Assembly: GCA_029964075.1 (NCBI GenBank)
Contig: CM057141.1
Span: 11,346,001 to 11,410,000 of the forward strand
Reading direction: 5' to 3'
Length of the DNA: 64,000 nt
From: Patiria pectinifera
Taxonomy: Eukaryota; Echinodermata; Asteroidea; Valvatida; Asterinidae
Part shown: piece by piece, positions 23,416 to 35,691 of the stretch
Layout of the letters: the number at the start of each line of letters is the position of its first letter
How positions within the stretch are numbered: the first letter of the stretch is position 1
Notes under the pieces: model-generated
What the model saw: only the letters and a program-made list of their open reading frames with translations
Databases searched by the model: none
Told to the model about the DNA's origin: nothing
Made by a program: the position numbers and the translations under genes

Positions 23416-24092
23416 TGTGGCGGCCTGTGTCGACGCAGCCTGGGATTGCCCTCTGCCGACCCGACGAGCGGTTGTAGGGAAGGCCAGGGGAACAGGTCCG
23501 TTTTGGGGCAGTCTACCGCCAGGCGCTCGCAGCTGCTTCCTTCCACGCACCGGGGTTGGATTAGACACTATAGTCGTACTTGAGCGGACACAGGGGAATG
23601 GGATGGGACTGGGGTCTGATGTTTCTACAAAACAGCACTCAAACTCGATGAGTAATTGGAATAATGATTTATTGAAACAAAGATCACCTTGGTAGGATTA
23701 CTATAGTGGCGCCTATGATCACCTAAACAGGGTTACACACTGAGGGAGAGCTTAAATATCTGCGGTGACTCGGTCTATTTACTCCAAAAAAGGGTGCACT
23801 GGACTACACTGAACTACTCACAAGGCTAACAGTAAACGGGACGTGACTCTAACGGGACTTCAACGGACGTGACTCTGTGCAGACTCTGCAGTAACTACGA
23901 CGGACGGGACAATGACGGACGGTACAGAACTACTCACAGGACTTTGACTGCCTCGAACTGTTCCCGCCACAGAGTGACTTTCCCGCCACCGCGCACTGCT
24001 TATATAGCCGCACGGGTATGCATGCGTCACGGCATTCATGAATAAACTAACTAAAAGAGGGCGTCCTAGCTTCGGACCATAATTTCGCTACA
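23416..24092 (-). repeat. 5' LTR of the Gypsy element
   Basis: 677 bp, TG...CA, paired with 15000-15673. Holds the promoter and AATAAA. Confidence 0.96.
23999..24006 (-). promoter_or_regulatory. LTR TATA box
   Basis: TATATAAG on the coding strand, inside a GC-rich setting, in the upstream part of the 5' LTR. The equivalent in the other LTR is 15581-15588. Confidence 0.65.
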
Positions 24093-24396
24093 ATACCAAA
24101 TATCCCTGTCCAATGAACATGGCGGCACGGTATGCAAAGCAGTCGAAAGCAACCAACAAATTATATTTTCATCATTTTGGATCGACTTGTGGCCAGGCTC
24201 TGACTGAATTTCTTGTTCTAGAATGAAGCTAACATGTTTGTCAATTTTACCAAATAGGCCTTACTATGGGTGGCTTAAATCCTGAAGTTGAATCCCGGAG
24301 CCGCACCGCAAAAGAAACTGAGGTTTCCATTCAGCTAATTCAAGATCCCCGCCCAGTAAATTTAGTCAGTCAACTTTTGTTACAATCGGTTAGGTA

Positions 24397-24463
24397 AATG
24401 TAACAAATATTGACTGATAGTGTAGTACATTGTACCACACTATCGGTAAATTTTTGTTACATT
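24397..24463. repeat. 32-bp inverted repeat around gtac
   Basis: aatgtaacaaat...gatagtgtagtac is mirrored with about five mismatches after a 3-nt loop. The DNA from 24093 to 25334 otherwise shows no supported gene. Confidence 0.65.
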
Positions 24464-25334
24464 TTCGGTTGGTGATACCTACAGATTATTGTAACATTAT
24501 CGGTTGATGATATGTTATCCGTTGGTTATTATATTATCAGTTGTATTAATTTACACTGACGAGTGCTAGCGCTACACCCTTATTACATTCGATAATTTTT
24601 CCTAATCAGTGTTCAGCCAGATAAATTACACCGTGAAAAACACTGCGGCACTGACTTCGCTCAAAAATTGTTAACGATAAATGTCCGTGTTTTAATTAGC
24701 AATTTGATTGATGTCATATTCGCACTGCGAGTTGGCGTGGAAAAAAGAGAGAATGCTTTTTTGAAGAAAAAAATGGTTCCCTTTCATCACTTAAAACATG
24801 GACCAATGTTATAATGAATGTCAAAGTCTAGCTTTGTTTTATTATTTTGGCGACCGAAGGGACCAAAGGGTGATTTACATGTATGGCTGGTTTTGTGAAT
24901 TTTGAAACGAATAGGCTATAAATTATAATTCACAAAAAAAACTACATCGCACATAATCACGAATGCTACTGTAACGTATTCGCGTCCGTAAAAGAGGTCT
25001 CCAGTCGTAAGATCACTATAGTGACTCCAGTAGCCATAATAGGCCATATTAATTAGGATTATAGCCTAAATAAAATATTTTACAAGTTTAATAACGTTTG
25101 AAGTATAGCTTGTCAATATCCTTGCGCAAAAGCACACAGTAACTGCTGAATATACCATACTAACTTAAAAATCTTGCGAATTTAAAATGCAAACTCCCAT
25201 GAAATGCTGAAGTGCGAGTGCATAGTGGCTTATGCAGAACATGTAATTCATTCCCCTGATTAAAAAAGGAGGAAATTGAAAAAAATACGCATGAAGATAG
25301 GGAGATGCAAATCATGCAATGTGTGGCATGATTA

Positions 25335-25540
25335 CAAAGATTTGCCCTTCAGTATATTGCAGTGTATAGTGAAAAATGTGGCCCTCCCCAGGCTCTCCGG
25401 CAGGACTAAAACCAACGACCTCAGCTTTTAGCTGGTCTACCGACCTTGCTGGGATTACAGTAACCGGTCCGTACGTCGGAACCCGGCAACGCCGGAACCA
25501 CGATAAGGCACCCCGGCTAAATACGAAGGGCAAATCTTTG
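25335..25540. mobile_element. MITE with 16-bp perfect TIRs and tRNA-like interior
   Basis: CAAAGATTTGCCCTTC at the left is exactly complementary to GAAGGGCAAATCTTTG at the right. The minus strand of the interior has box A- and box B-like words (ggtagaccagc, ggttttagtcc). Flanks tgatta and agatta may be a decayed 6-bp duplication. Confidence 0.7.
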
Positions 25541-25761
25541 AGATTAATGACGATAAAAATGTGACTTTTGAATGAAAAACTCGTCATGCATGATTTCTCC
25601 AGCGTGGTTTACATGAAGCATTCCAGTGACCGTGACGTGAGTGAAATGACAAGAGGACCAGACATGATGCAAGGAGTCGTGTATATTACTTGTTTCTTGC
25701 AATAATTCTTGCACAGCAGTATGAATATGCAGACATTAAGTGCCCATCCAGAAAGTCCAAA

Positions 25762-26236
25762 TTGACGATTTTGCCCGTGGTAAAATCACATAGGATCATT
25801 TGCATTTATCCTGAGAATAACCTAACGAATTACAATCAAAAACCAACTTGAATTTAAGATCGTAACACCCCGTGGAATTATTCCCCCCTGCGGGCCTGCT
25901 GTTATTTAGACGAAATCGATAAAAATGTTGTGATTTCCGACGATCACTCAACAGATGAAATGTGGTGTTTCGTGATCGGTTGTGCATGGATTTTCACTGT
26001 TCTCTCGAAAAGTGTAATAGAAAAACACTGAGCTGAAACTTCAACAGGTTATATTATGATTTGGAAAGGTGTTATTGGAAACGAACACAATGTGTGAAAT
26101 GCAAATGACCCCGTGTGCTTTTAACTATCACTTAAATTTCAGGATTTATGTAACATCTTAAAACCTCAGAAGACACTTCAAATTGTGGGTTTTTTTGGTC
26201 ATGGACATATATTAAAATGAAGGGCAAAATCGTCCG
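25762..26236. repeat. Dispersed repeat with GACGATTTTGCCC ends
   Basis: Ends GACGATTTTGCCC (25764-25776) and GGGCAAAATCGTC (26222-26234) are inverted repeats. The inner part (gagctgaaacttcaacaggtta) recurs near 31296-31520 and 50838-51020. Confidence 0.7.
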
Positions 26237-27908
26237 ACATCATACAGGGTTAATTTGGTTGAGTGAGTAATTGCAGCGTTTTTCCTTTGGTGCTGTTTGG
26301 GCGGGCCCATCAACGGCGTACTACTTACGCTGTACTCCGTCATTCTGCAAAGGCCATTGACAGAATACTTTCGTCGATACTGAGTTCCAAACTAAAGTTT
26401 AACTAACATGGAAAGAAAGATGAATGGTTGATGTTGCTGACTGGAAACATGGATGGATGAAAAAACGTGTGTACAATGTAATTTGTTCATGACTGATAAA
26501 AAATATTGTGAGAAAATTTGGGACAAATTATGTTGATGGAACAGTTCATTACTGCAAACACTTACTTTCAAATTCTCATTGTGTGTTTCATTGAAAAATT
26601 GAACTATTTTAAATAACAGCAAATCTATGTAACTTGATAACGAACTTGAAAGTAACAAAATGGCTTCTCATTACAAATTAACAATACACAGATTGATTCA
26701 AACGTAAACAAGTTATCACACGTAAACAGTTTGGGAATTTGGACTTCACACTCAAAAAGTTATCAATATCACAGCTGGGGTGCGAAAATCTGCCAACACG
26801 AATTACTTTGCACTGATAATACATAATAGATATACTCACATTCTGTAATGAAATACTTACCAAATTTCAGTTACTCAGGGAAGCAGCAGCCGTAATTTGC
26901 GTACCAAAGTGTCAGGAATATAGACCGACCGTAAAATACCACAATACAACACAAGTTAAGTCCGGAACGGCGTATTTCAGGCTCCAGTTCTCAATGCCCA
27001 AACCACGTTTGTTGGCAACAAAACATTATTGGTCGACCTCTGGTCCGCAACCCGTGGAGACCAAGGAAACCAGACAAAAAACACCCATCGATTAGGTTAA
27101 CAATAACCTGCTAAGTTTACCGGGCTGGAGGTATCTTCTTTTGTTCGCCCTGGTTTTCTGTTGCTCGGAGTTCTCTTTGTGTTGCCTCTGTACAATTGTA
27201 CAAGCTATCAACATTGGCAAAGCCGATAATGCGTTTATATCTATAAAGTGGAACGGTTCATTCACCATGCTATATGTACTACTGTACAGTAACTGTATAG
27301 TGCAATGCTGGGTTTCAGTTGCGGGAGGGCCCCATGCGTTCAGGGTCACAGGGGTAGGGGAAAGGTCCTAGTTTAGGCCTTCAGCAAAACACGCAGCTGT
27401 ACACGCTTGTGGGAGTGCACTTTGCCGTTGCCGCAGCAACCAGCCTGCCTTCGGCTTTGCGGAAATTGCCATGTTGTTTACAAGCGCAAAAGAATAACCG
27501 ACATTTCACTCAAGTAGAGTGAACAAAGGGGAAAGTCTGGGCATATGGAGTGGGAGACCATTATTTGTCAAAATGTTGATTTAGACCCCTTTTACTTTTG
27601 GCCGACGGCTCTTGTACGAATTTGTCGCATTTACCCTGCTGAACCCAATGGAAGTGTTTGTAATTTGTATCTGCCTCACAAGACTTGTTAAAATAAGATT
27701 ACGGCAATGGAATAGCGGACCTAGAGGGAGAGGGGGAGGAGGCGTTGCAACCCCCGTTCAGCAGCCAACTAATGTTATGAAAAGGTCCTATGAAAATACT
27801 AAAATGGGACCCCCTTGCGAGCAGGGCGTTCTTCTTATACTCAAGCGCCCCCCCCCCCCAAGATAGACCCGCCCCTGCAATGGTTAGGCCATAACAGCAC
27901 TGCCAGAT
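26237..27908. other. Intergenic DNA, no gene seen
   Basis: 27100-27500 is less AT-rich and could be a promoter. 27710-27890 has C/G runs and a cggacctag...gacccgcccc pair that may be another decayed hAT MITE. No exon could be supported. Confidence 0.35.
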
Positions 27909-28210
27909 CAAGGGCGGATCCAGAACACAATATGGGGGGGGGATTGTGGTTCCCAAAAGCGGGTCCAAAAATTCACGGCGTGGGGTTCAGGGCCTGCTTA
28001 TAAGGGCCCAGGAATTTTTTTTGGATTCTAGATGCTCTGTGGTGCGATCTGAGGCAATTTCTGACCACTTTAACCAATTTTTTTTTGAGGAAATGATGGT
28101 GGTGTGTGCCGTGGCTGCCTTTTTTGCGACGTGACTTAAAAAAAAAATGGGTTGGTTTTTTTTGTGGGGGCTGTGACCCCCGTTGGCCTCTCCCTCTGTA
28201 TCCGCCGTTG
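27909..28210. mobile_element. hAT-type MITE, GGCGGATCCAG ends
   Basis: Left CAAGGGCGGATCCAG and right end CTGTATCCGCCGTTG form TIRs with two mismatches. Flanks tgccagat and cgccaaat agree at 6 of 8, a plausible decayed hAT duplication. A second copy in inverse orientation is at 58205-58517. Confidence 0.75.
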
Positions 28211-29262
28211 CGCCAAATAGATGTATGCATTCTTTTAAATGGCACGTTTGGTACCGTGATCATAAAGAATAACAGGCATGGTACAATTAACACACTACAG
28301 ACGCACTACTGGACCATGTACACCAAATTTATACATGTAGTTGTGACAAATTACATACACGCATAAAAAAATCGCAAAAATAGGAAACAGTAATGATATC
28401 AGAGTAGTAATATGAATAAAACAACATAAAACCACCAATTGCAGATAAACATTAACACTTTATTTTCATATGTACATAAAGAGTAACACTGCTATTATGG
28501 TTATTGGCGTTCCAAGTGAGCTTTTCTTTATAGCAATTTGAAATTTTTATTTTGATTTACGTAATTGGTTATACAGTCGAGTCTCGTTAATACAAACTTG
28601 TATGGACCTAGCCAAATGGTTCGTTACATCAGAATTTTGTACTAAGAGGAACATCAGTCCCATTCATTGTGCACATAAATGCACAGTCGGGACTAAGGCT
28701 TTATGGTTGTTATAACCAGAATTTTGTACGAGATTCGACTGTATATGTGCTCAGCAGGACAGCAGAAATATACCAGTCAGAATGTCTGTACCAAACATGT
28801 GTGTTCAGAAATAACTGTGATCATCCTGCCAGCCCTTCAAATGAGAAATGGGCATAAATTTTAGGTTTTTTCGCATTTGTTTACAAAAGGAATCTAAATG
28901 GCTCTAAACTGGGTTTTGCAAATTGAAAAACACACCTACTTGAAGATTTGTTTGTCACTTCAAAGCATTCAAACTTCTTTATTTTATATCCGACACACTC
29001 TAAACTCTTGCAAGCATTGACAAATGGATGGCAATCTTTTCTCAGTGGTGCAAAAGTTGAAAACAAAACCCTCTTTTGTTTTCTTTAGAAAGAGTTAACA
29101 AGTATACCACTACACTATGGCCACATTTCTTTTAAATAATTCCTTTTATCATCACTACAAATGAATCACGTTTTCACAAACAAAGGTTGGCATGTTATTG
29201 TGACAAATTGTCCCAAATTATGTATACAGGTATGCTAAAAATCAAAAAACAAATACTGGTTG
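28211..29262. other. DNA downstream of NDUFS6
   Basis: Contains AATAAA on the minus strand at 28978-28983, about 280 nt past the NDUFS6 stop, a candidate poly(A) signal. No other gene is seen. Confidence 0.4.
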
Positions 29263-32200
29263 TCAGTGTGCCTTGTGGACATATCGCAAACCACAGTAGC
29301 CGCAAGCATGGGGGCCTGGTATATCCTGAAAAAAAAATACAAAGACAACAAAAACAATTAAATAAACACAAATAACACACTTGTCACACTTTCAGTAAAA
29401 AAAAAACATTTTCAGAATAGATAGTATCCTTTTTAAAACTAAGTTGCTGCCTCTCATGAATTTCTACGCTATTAAAACAAGGTAAAACATTATAGAGTAG
29501 ATTATATAGTAATTTGTGTACATGCAAATGTACACAAATCAAAGACAAGAAACAACTAGAAGCATTCAATAATACAGTCTAACTACATCATTGATGAAAT
29601 GGGGGAATAGGGCTGGATAGCTCAGTTGGTAGAGCACCGGTACGGTATTTCTGGTGGTCGCACAGTGTTCTCCACAGACTTTTTCCTTGGGAGGGCGGCA
29701 TGACGTCATCGGAACTGGCATATGGCCAAAAAAAATCGGAAAATAGGTCGAACAAAAATACGTGTCCGAAATCTGGTCCACGCTGCCATTACACACATGT
29801 ACATGTATGTACAATACACTTCATGCCCAATTTCCGGACACCAACTCCTGCTTTACTTTCGATTCAAACAAAATTTTACGATGAAAAAAAAAAGGTCAGT
29901 GTTTTCATTGCATAAAATGCCTGAATTACGGTTAGAGTAATGGAGTCATCAATAAAGGAGTTCACTTCTTACTTGAGAAAGTCGAGGGAAAAGTCCGAAA
30001 GAAAAGGGCACCGTTCATGGTGCTTCAATCATGTCCATGATTCAACCACACAACTCCACTACTACACTTGCATTCATACGTGGGGAAAAATCAGGCATTA
30101 TCGTCTTTCTCTTCCAGCAAATGCCAGTGAAATGTTTCGCTAATGCTCTCTTCGCTATCCTCGAGATAATCATCATGATTTTTAAAGCATTGCATTTTGT
30201 ACAACTAAATCTGAAACCTCCGAACATCGCACAACATAATGATTTTATCCACTGGATCGTTCACAAGGCTACCCGTTCCCGACCGGCCATGTGCTAGCGG
30301 ACGGTACGGTGCGGTACGTACGCGCCGCTGGTACCATTGCATATTCGCACGGACGTGCGACACAGTGGTTTTTCCATGTCGCCTGTCAATGTGTAACCTT
30401 TTGTCCAGCCGCAGAAGGCTCTGATCAGTGTTATGCCCTGTGTTTCTACCGTTTAAACACTCCACTAACGACTGGTGAAAGAGATTAAAACTACGTTCGC
30501 GATGATTTTAACGTGCCATTTCCATCGACTTTTCTTCAAAATTATGATTGAGATAAAATGACATTTTGTGAAAAAAATCGTTAGAAAATCCATGATTTGT
30601 AAAGTTTTTGGCAGGGCGGTCAATTTTCTTGGCAGGGCGGCCAATCCTTTGGCAGGGCGGCCTTAATTCTTAGGAGGGCGGCCCGCCCTCCCAAAACCTA
30701 CATGTGGAGAACACTGGTCGCAGGTTCAAACCCCGCTCCAATCAATTTTAGTATATAGTGTTCAAATATTCGTGACTGGAATTGACTCGAGCTAACTATT
30801 TGACTCGACTCGACTTGATTTGACCTTCTTGACCTAATGACTCGACTCGAGTCACTTTTTTAAAATGACTCGACTTGAGTCACAAAAATCAGTGACTCGT
30901 TACAACTCTGGTCCATGTATGTTCTGTATGTCCATGTAATCCTGTATGTTCGGTAATACCAAACATGACTCTCAACAACTCTCTCATGTCAAAAACAATA
31001 ATATTTCTGCCGTCCATATTTCGATATCACATTAATCGAGTAATCGAGTAATATCGATATATCGACGGACCCCACATTGAACTGACATTCCTCTTGCAAT
31101 TTTGCAATCAAATATGCTGTGTGAATGAAAAGAACCAGTGCAAGTGCCACAGTGAAGCATTTAGTACAAACCTTATTCTTTCCTTACGTCACATTTTAGG
31201 TGGCCTTTGGCCTATGCCAACAACCCTATATGCTTTACTTGTATGTTATTTTTCCCTCACTGTGTGACAATGATAGGCATATAGGATCAGTGCTATAGCT
31301 AAAATGTGTTTCGTGATCAAAAATAGTGCATGGCTTTTCAATGTTTTCTCTAAAAATGTAATATCCATCCCCTGAGCTAAAAGTTCAACAGGTTAGGTTT
31401 TGAACATTCCCCTTTGGATTTTGTGTGGTATTATTATTGGAAAACGAACAAAATTCACGAACAGCAAAATGGTCCCATTTGCCTTCAGTGTGTCACAACG
31501 ACACTAAGTCATTTTTGGCCAAATCAGTTCAGATGGCTAATTTCCAGGGGGACTTTAGAGGAAGTTCGCACGATGCCATAAACACAGTACTCACTAGGTT
31601 GATGTAGACCCTGGGATGACCAGTTGATGGGTCGCCTCCATCGCACCAGACACTGGTTGCCTCAACCTCCTTGGGTGGCTCTTCATCAACAAGATCAATG
31701 GCAAATTTCTCATTTAGCTAGAATAAAAAGTCAATAAAGTATACAAATATTGACGCTGTACACACTGTCCCTTGTGGAATATCATCCCTCTCATCCATTT
31801 CACTAAAACATTTTTTTCAACTCTTTGCATACAGCGAGCTAAAATATCAGCCAAAAATGGCGCCCCTTAAGACGGTGATCCAATCTGTCAGCTTGAATGT
31901 CAAAACGCATTGTTTTAATTCTGTTAAATTAAGGTAATTGACTATTCCGTAAAGTGAACATGTATTTATTTTATTTATTTTATTTCTTTCTGGTAATGAA
32001 ACCAAGGATCCCTCAAAAGTGCCCTAAGCACTGTAGCACGAAAGCCTGAAGAAACCTGTAGAGAGAAGACAATGAGAAGAAATTACAGTTTTAGCTGTGG
32101 GAGGAAAAGCCCAGAGGAATATTCTGAGGAAAAACCCCACGGTAGGGACTGAAAACCCAATCCACATATTGGCCCGGGCGGGATTCGAACCCGGGTCACA

Positions 32201-35200
32201 GCGGTGGAAGGCGAGGAAAGTACCACTACGCCAACCTGACTCCCCAATGGGTGTATGGGTGTATGGGTGTGTAGATTTGAGAACATGAAGATAACTTTGA
32301 AAAAAATACTGTCAAATTTTGATTTCCCGAAAGGCTATGAGATTAGCCATGAATGAGAGCAAATGGAGAGTAATATAAAACATGGGTAAAGGGCATTTTG
32401 GAAGCTGTGAAGTGTATCCAATTTGGGCTTATTGGTAAAACAATAGAGAAAAGTTTGATTTAACCCTAACCCTCCTCAATCCTTCAAAATCCTCCCGCCG
32501 GTTTTGCATGATTTTAGAGGATTGAGGATGAATGGCCAAGATGTATCACTTTTTTGTGGAGGATGCATTATGTCAAGCCAGTAGGCCATATCCTGCATTG
32601 GTTATGTTCAGCCATGCATAAATCAGCCCTGTGTTTTTCTCGTATTTCATCCGCACTGCTTAAACGCCATTCGCGCTGCCTCAAACCATAGCAGTAATTG
32701 GCAGAGGATTGAGGCAGTGGTCACCCTCCACAGACTAAATTCAAGAAAAAATAATGGACGATTTTGGAGGGATGAAGCTGAATCCAATTCTTTCTTGGCG
32801 GCAATTGGAGGATTTTGCAGGATTGAGGTTGCATCCTAGCCAGACGGCCTAGGGGTTAGGGTTACAGATTTTAGTTCCACAACTTCATACTGTCAGCAAA
32901 ATCAGAGAGGCAATTCTTCTGTTACAATAGCTATTTACTGGGCTTGCATTTGATACTCTTTACACGCTAAATCCTGACTGAAAATTTTAAAATGCTAACA
33001 TCGAGGGTGAAATCAAACCACTGAGAAGTTACCCAGAGAAGTTGAGAAGGCTTCAGGAATGGTTTAAATCAATAAATAAATAAATTTGCAAGACGGTGCC
33101 TGAATGCCACCCTTCTGTTAACTCACCTCCTTTTCCCTGTCAACGTATCTCAGTTTTCTGTAGTCTCCCTCATCGAAGGCCTGCAGGTGAAAAAGTAAAG
33201 ATAATGAGTTGAGATGAACTTTTGGAAACAAAAAGAGCACCTTACAACGTAAAGTATGATGAAGAGCAACAAGTGAAACCTCATGCCACCAGAGTTGTAA
33301 CGAGTCACTGATTTTTGTGACTTGAGTCGAGTCGAGTCATTTTAAAGAAGTGACTTGAGTCGAGTCGAGTCATTTTAAAGAAGTGACTCGAGTCGAGTCG
33401 AGTCATTAGGTCAAAAGGTCGAGTCGAGTCAAGTTCAGTCAAATATTTAGCTCGAGTCAATTCGAGTCACGAATATTTGAACACTTTACCAAAATTTATA
33501 AAAGGATGCCATAAGTTTAGCCAGCGTTCGAATCCAAGAGCTTTATAAGAAATTGCTCCAAATCAATGATGAAACAGCGAATTAGAAAATGTGTTTAAAA
33601 ATCTGGTTCCTGGATAGTATTTTGTGCGTTCTATAACCATGAGGTGGGAGTCTGTGACACGTTGTATATTTGTACATGACTGCTATTCGCAAAGTGAAGT
33701 GAGCATAAATTTTGCACTGTAAGTCATTGTAAATACTTCTCGCAAAGTTGTGCTTTTATTTATGGGACTCGAGTCTTATTAGCCTTCGCATGAGTCGAGT
33801 CGAGTCTTCTGATGAGGGACTCGAGTCGAGTCGAGTGTCGCAGTGACTCGAGTCGAGTCGAGTCATTTACCCTTAGGGACTCGAGTCGAGTCGAGTCACC
33901 AAAAATTGTGACTCGAGTCGGACTCGAATCGAGTCATTGACTCGAGTCATTACAACTCTGCATGCCACAGTGGTCACACAATGGTTTCAGACAAGCACTG
34001 CACAGTGCACACGATACGTATGTATAATGTTTCTAGGGTCTACTGCTGCATAATAGATGATATTGGTTGCCTTACAAAGTTTGGAAAAATTACAGCATTT
34101 TTGATACCACTTTGGTGGCTGTGAACAAAGTCTATGGGGAATCGTGAAGAAAGCGTTTTCTATAGAATACAAAAGTTTCTCAGTCTTAACTTTATTGAGT
34201 TACATGTATATGAATATAAAATTTATTGAATATATGTATTTTTAATATACATGTAAAAGAATTAGAACAGTACATGTACCAACGTTTTTGACATCCTGGG
34301 CATGGATGACAAACAAGCGATGCAGTCTATGCACAAACCTATGGCGGACAGCGAACCAGTCAAACTTTAAATTATTTTTCTCTTCAGTATTTTTTCCAAA
34401 ATTAACTGAGCATCAATTCACCTATTAATTAATGTAGAACATAAGAAATATAATTTGTAAATATGTTTCATTTTTTAAAACATAATAAAGGGATATTTTT
34501 GAAAATGTCTTTCAAGGAACCAGTCATGAGGCCCAGAGGAACAATTGTGATTGGTCAGTGTTTCTAATTGGCCAATACTGGCATGCATATATCCATGAGT
34601 TGTGAACCTTGTATCTAAAAAAGGAATTCCCGTGACTTCTTTTAAGAACTTCATTCTGATGAGCATTAAAAACGATTTATAAAATAATTATAGGCTATTT
34701 CATGTGATTGTGTAGTGACGGGCCTCTCTTCCTTTTTGGCCCTTTATATAGGCTCTTTATAGTCTTGTGACTTTTCCCCGTGGATGGAATCGCACTCGGG
34801 ATACGGGGACCATCAAATGTATGCTGGGCATGAAGAAGAAATCGTGTCGTTCAAACATTAAACACGATCGGAAATTTAACGTGTTCAAGATCGCGAGGGG
34901 AGCTCTCCGAAATGAACGGAAAATTTCACTTTTTTCCGGATCGTAAGTAAACTTCAGTACAACCATCTTAATCATCGATGTCTACTTGTACCTCAGGTGG
35001 CATATCTAGTAATTTGGAGGCCGTTTTGAAGGTGAAATCTGATGTTTTTTGTTGGAAAATGTTGGTTTTTGGGACGGTGTTGTCCAGCTCGCGGTATTAG
35101 CTTGGACCTTACTATCGCCAGACCATGTCCAAATGTTAAAAAAGGCGATAAGTTGGGTCAAAGTTACTCGGACTAGCGATAGTAGTTAGTACTCTACGGC

Positions 35201-35687
35201 CAGACGCAGTCGGGCTAGGAACATCATCAACATGTCAGCTGGAGTAACTCAAGCTACACTAGCTGGTAATTTATTTGAGGAATCAAATGAAAGTCAACTG
35301 GTTCACAGCCCAATAGTTTTGTGCACAAATTGCTTGGTATGTTTGTCATCCATACTGCTTGCAAAGATGCATTGCGAATGTCAAAAAGGTTACAATTACT
35401 TTACTTCACTGTAAAATATAAGTTTTACTTTACTTTTAATTGTAAAGAGCGCCATCTAGAGGCCACTCTCGAAAACAACTGGAGGAGTAATCCTGGGAAA
35501 AAAGAATCGATGAAGAATAACGTAGTTTAGCTGCAACAAATTCAAGTCATAATACCTGCCCAGTATGTGTTACTTTTTCCGTCACAGCAAAGCATCTTGA
35601 ACTTGCCGAAAACTGACGCGGAAAAGTTTGAAAACGACAAAATTGTGGTCGCAGACAAAGTCTGAAAACGGACCTGAAAGCCGCCAT
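29263..35687 (-). CDS. NDUFS6: NDUFS6, mitochondrial complex I 13-kDa zinc-binding subunit (4 exons)
   Basis: Accessory subunit of NADH:ubiquinone oxidoreductase in the matrix arm. Minus-strand exons 35556..35687, 33127..33180, 31595..31717 and 29263..29325, all phase 0, give 123 residues against about 124 in human. Exon 1 codes for an Arg/Phe-rich, acid-free presequence (MAAFRSVFRLCLRPQFC) and ends VTHTGQ. Exon 2 has DYRKLRYVDREKE. Exon 3 has NEKFAIDL and CDGG...GHPRVYINL. Exon 4 has ACGYCGLRYVH and the stop. The Cys, His, Cys, Cys zinc ligands of the family (CDGG, GHP, CGYC) are all present. Junctions are gtattа-type or gtgagt donors with tag/cag acceptors. Introns hold SINEs, a hAT MITE and a 1-kb transposon. 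Divergent from MRPL36, a neighbour also in human. Confidence 0.96.
29610..29662 (+). mobile_element. tRNA-derived SINE, 5' part, interrupted
   Basis: gggctggatagctcagttgg is a tRNA-like box A region. The box B part (ggttcaaaccccgc) resumes at 30723-30760 after a transposon insertion. A full relative is at 40084. Lies in NDUFS6 intron 3. Confidence 0.8.
29663..30716. mobile_element. 1054-bp non-autonomous transposon inserted into a SINE
   Basis: Perfect 14-bp ends CAGTGTTCTCCACA and TGTGGAGAACACTG, flanked by gtcgca at 29657-29662 and 30717-30722. No transposase frame is visible. Near the right end a ~20-bp unit (ttggcagggcggcc) repeats about four times (30606-30685). An 8-bp reading of the duplication (tggtcgca) is also possible if the ends are asymmetric, as in hAT. 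Confidence 0.88.
30723..30760 (+). mobile_element. tRNA-derived SINE, 3' part
   Basis: Box B ggttcaaacccc followed by gctccaatcaatttt, continuing the SINE that begins at 29610 and matching the copy at 40084. Confidence 0.75.
30765..30910 (-). mobile_element. Truncated GAGTC-rich hAT-type MITE
   Basis: Reverse-orientation relative of 33290-33960: gactcgactcgagtc words and a right terminus ...TTACAACTCTG. The other terminus is missing, where it meets the SINE tail. Confidence 0.75.
31296..31520. repeat. Dispersed repeat, copy 2
   Basis: Shares gtttcgtgatc, tctctaaaaatgtaat and aaagttcaacaggtta with 25762-26236 and 50838-51020. In NDUFS6 intron 3, just before exon 3. Confidence 0.65.
31958..32245 (-). 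mobile_element. tRNA-derived SINE (copy 1 of the TCAGGTTGG family)
   Basis: On the minus strand it begins ggggagtcaggttggcgtag (box A-like), has box B GGGTTCGAATCCCGCC and ends in an (AAATA)n-type tail. A second copy is at 46640-46939. In NDUFS6 intron 2. Confidence 0.82.
32246..33126. other. Rest of NDUFS6 intron 2
   Basis: A short tgggtgta repeat follows the SINE. 32460-32870 is a noncoding stretch with the words gaggattgagg and ttttggagg recurring, framed by ccctaaccct-like words, possibly another decayed element. Confidence 0.35.
33290..33960. mobile_element. hAT-type MITE with a GAGTCGAGTC array inside
   Basis: Ends CAGAGTTGTAA and TTACAACTCTG, directly flanked by the 8-bp catgccac on both sides (33282-33289, 33961-33968). 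Both subterminal parts are packed with tandem gagtcgagtc words, while the centre (33480-33770) is not. In NDUFS6 intron 1. Confidence 0.92.
33969..35555. other. Rest of NDUFS6 intron 1
   Basis: AT-rich, no exon or clear repeat seen. Confidence 0.4.
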
Positions 35688-35691
35688 CTTG
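35680..35691 (-). promoter_or_regulatory. YY1-like site over the NDUFS6 start codon
   Basis: The minus strand reads CAAGATGGCGGC, the YY1 consensus, with the NDUFS6 ATG inside it. YY1 sites overlapping the first codons are known for housekeeping and mitochondrial genes. Confidence 0.55.

Larger units (their letters stand above)
15000..24092 (-). mobile_element. Ty3/Gypsy LTR retrotransposon, nearly complete, with extra 3' ORF
   Basis: A 9.1-kb element transcribed leftward: 5' LTR 23416-24092, primer site, gag, pol, a third ORF, 3' LTR 15000-15673. The 4-bp atac flanks both sides (14996-14999 and 24093-24096). The pol order is protease, reverse transcriptase, RNase H, integrase, which defines Ty3/Gypsy. 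The LTRs differ at only about a dozen or so positions by eye (near 2%), so insertion is fairly recent. gag and pol are open along their full length. The third ORF carries a frame break. Region 15674-16221 between that ORF and the 3' LTR has no gene and no convincing polypurine tract next to the LTR. Confidence 0.96.

Noticed and set aside
29612-29640. True tRNA gene
   Set aside because: Box A is good but the acceptor stem and spacing do not fold as a tRNA, and the same unit recurs at 40084. It is a SINE head.
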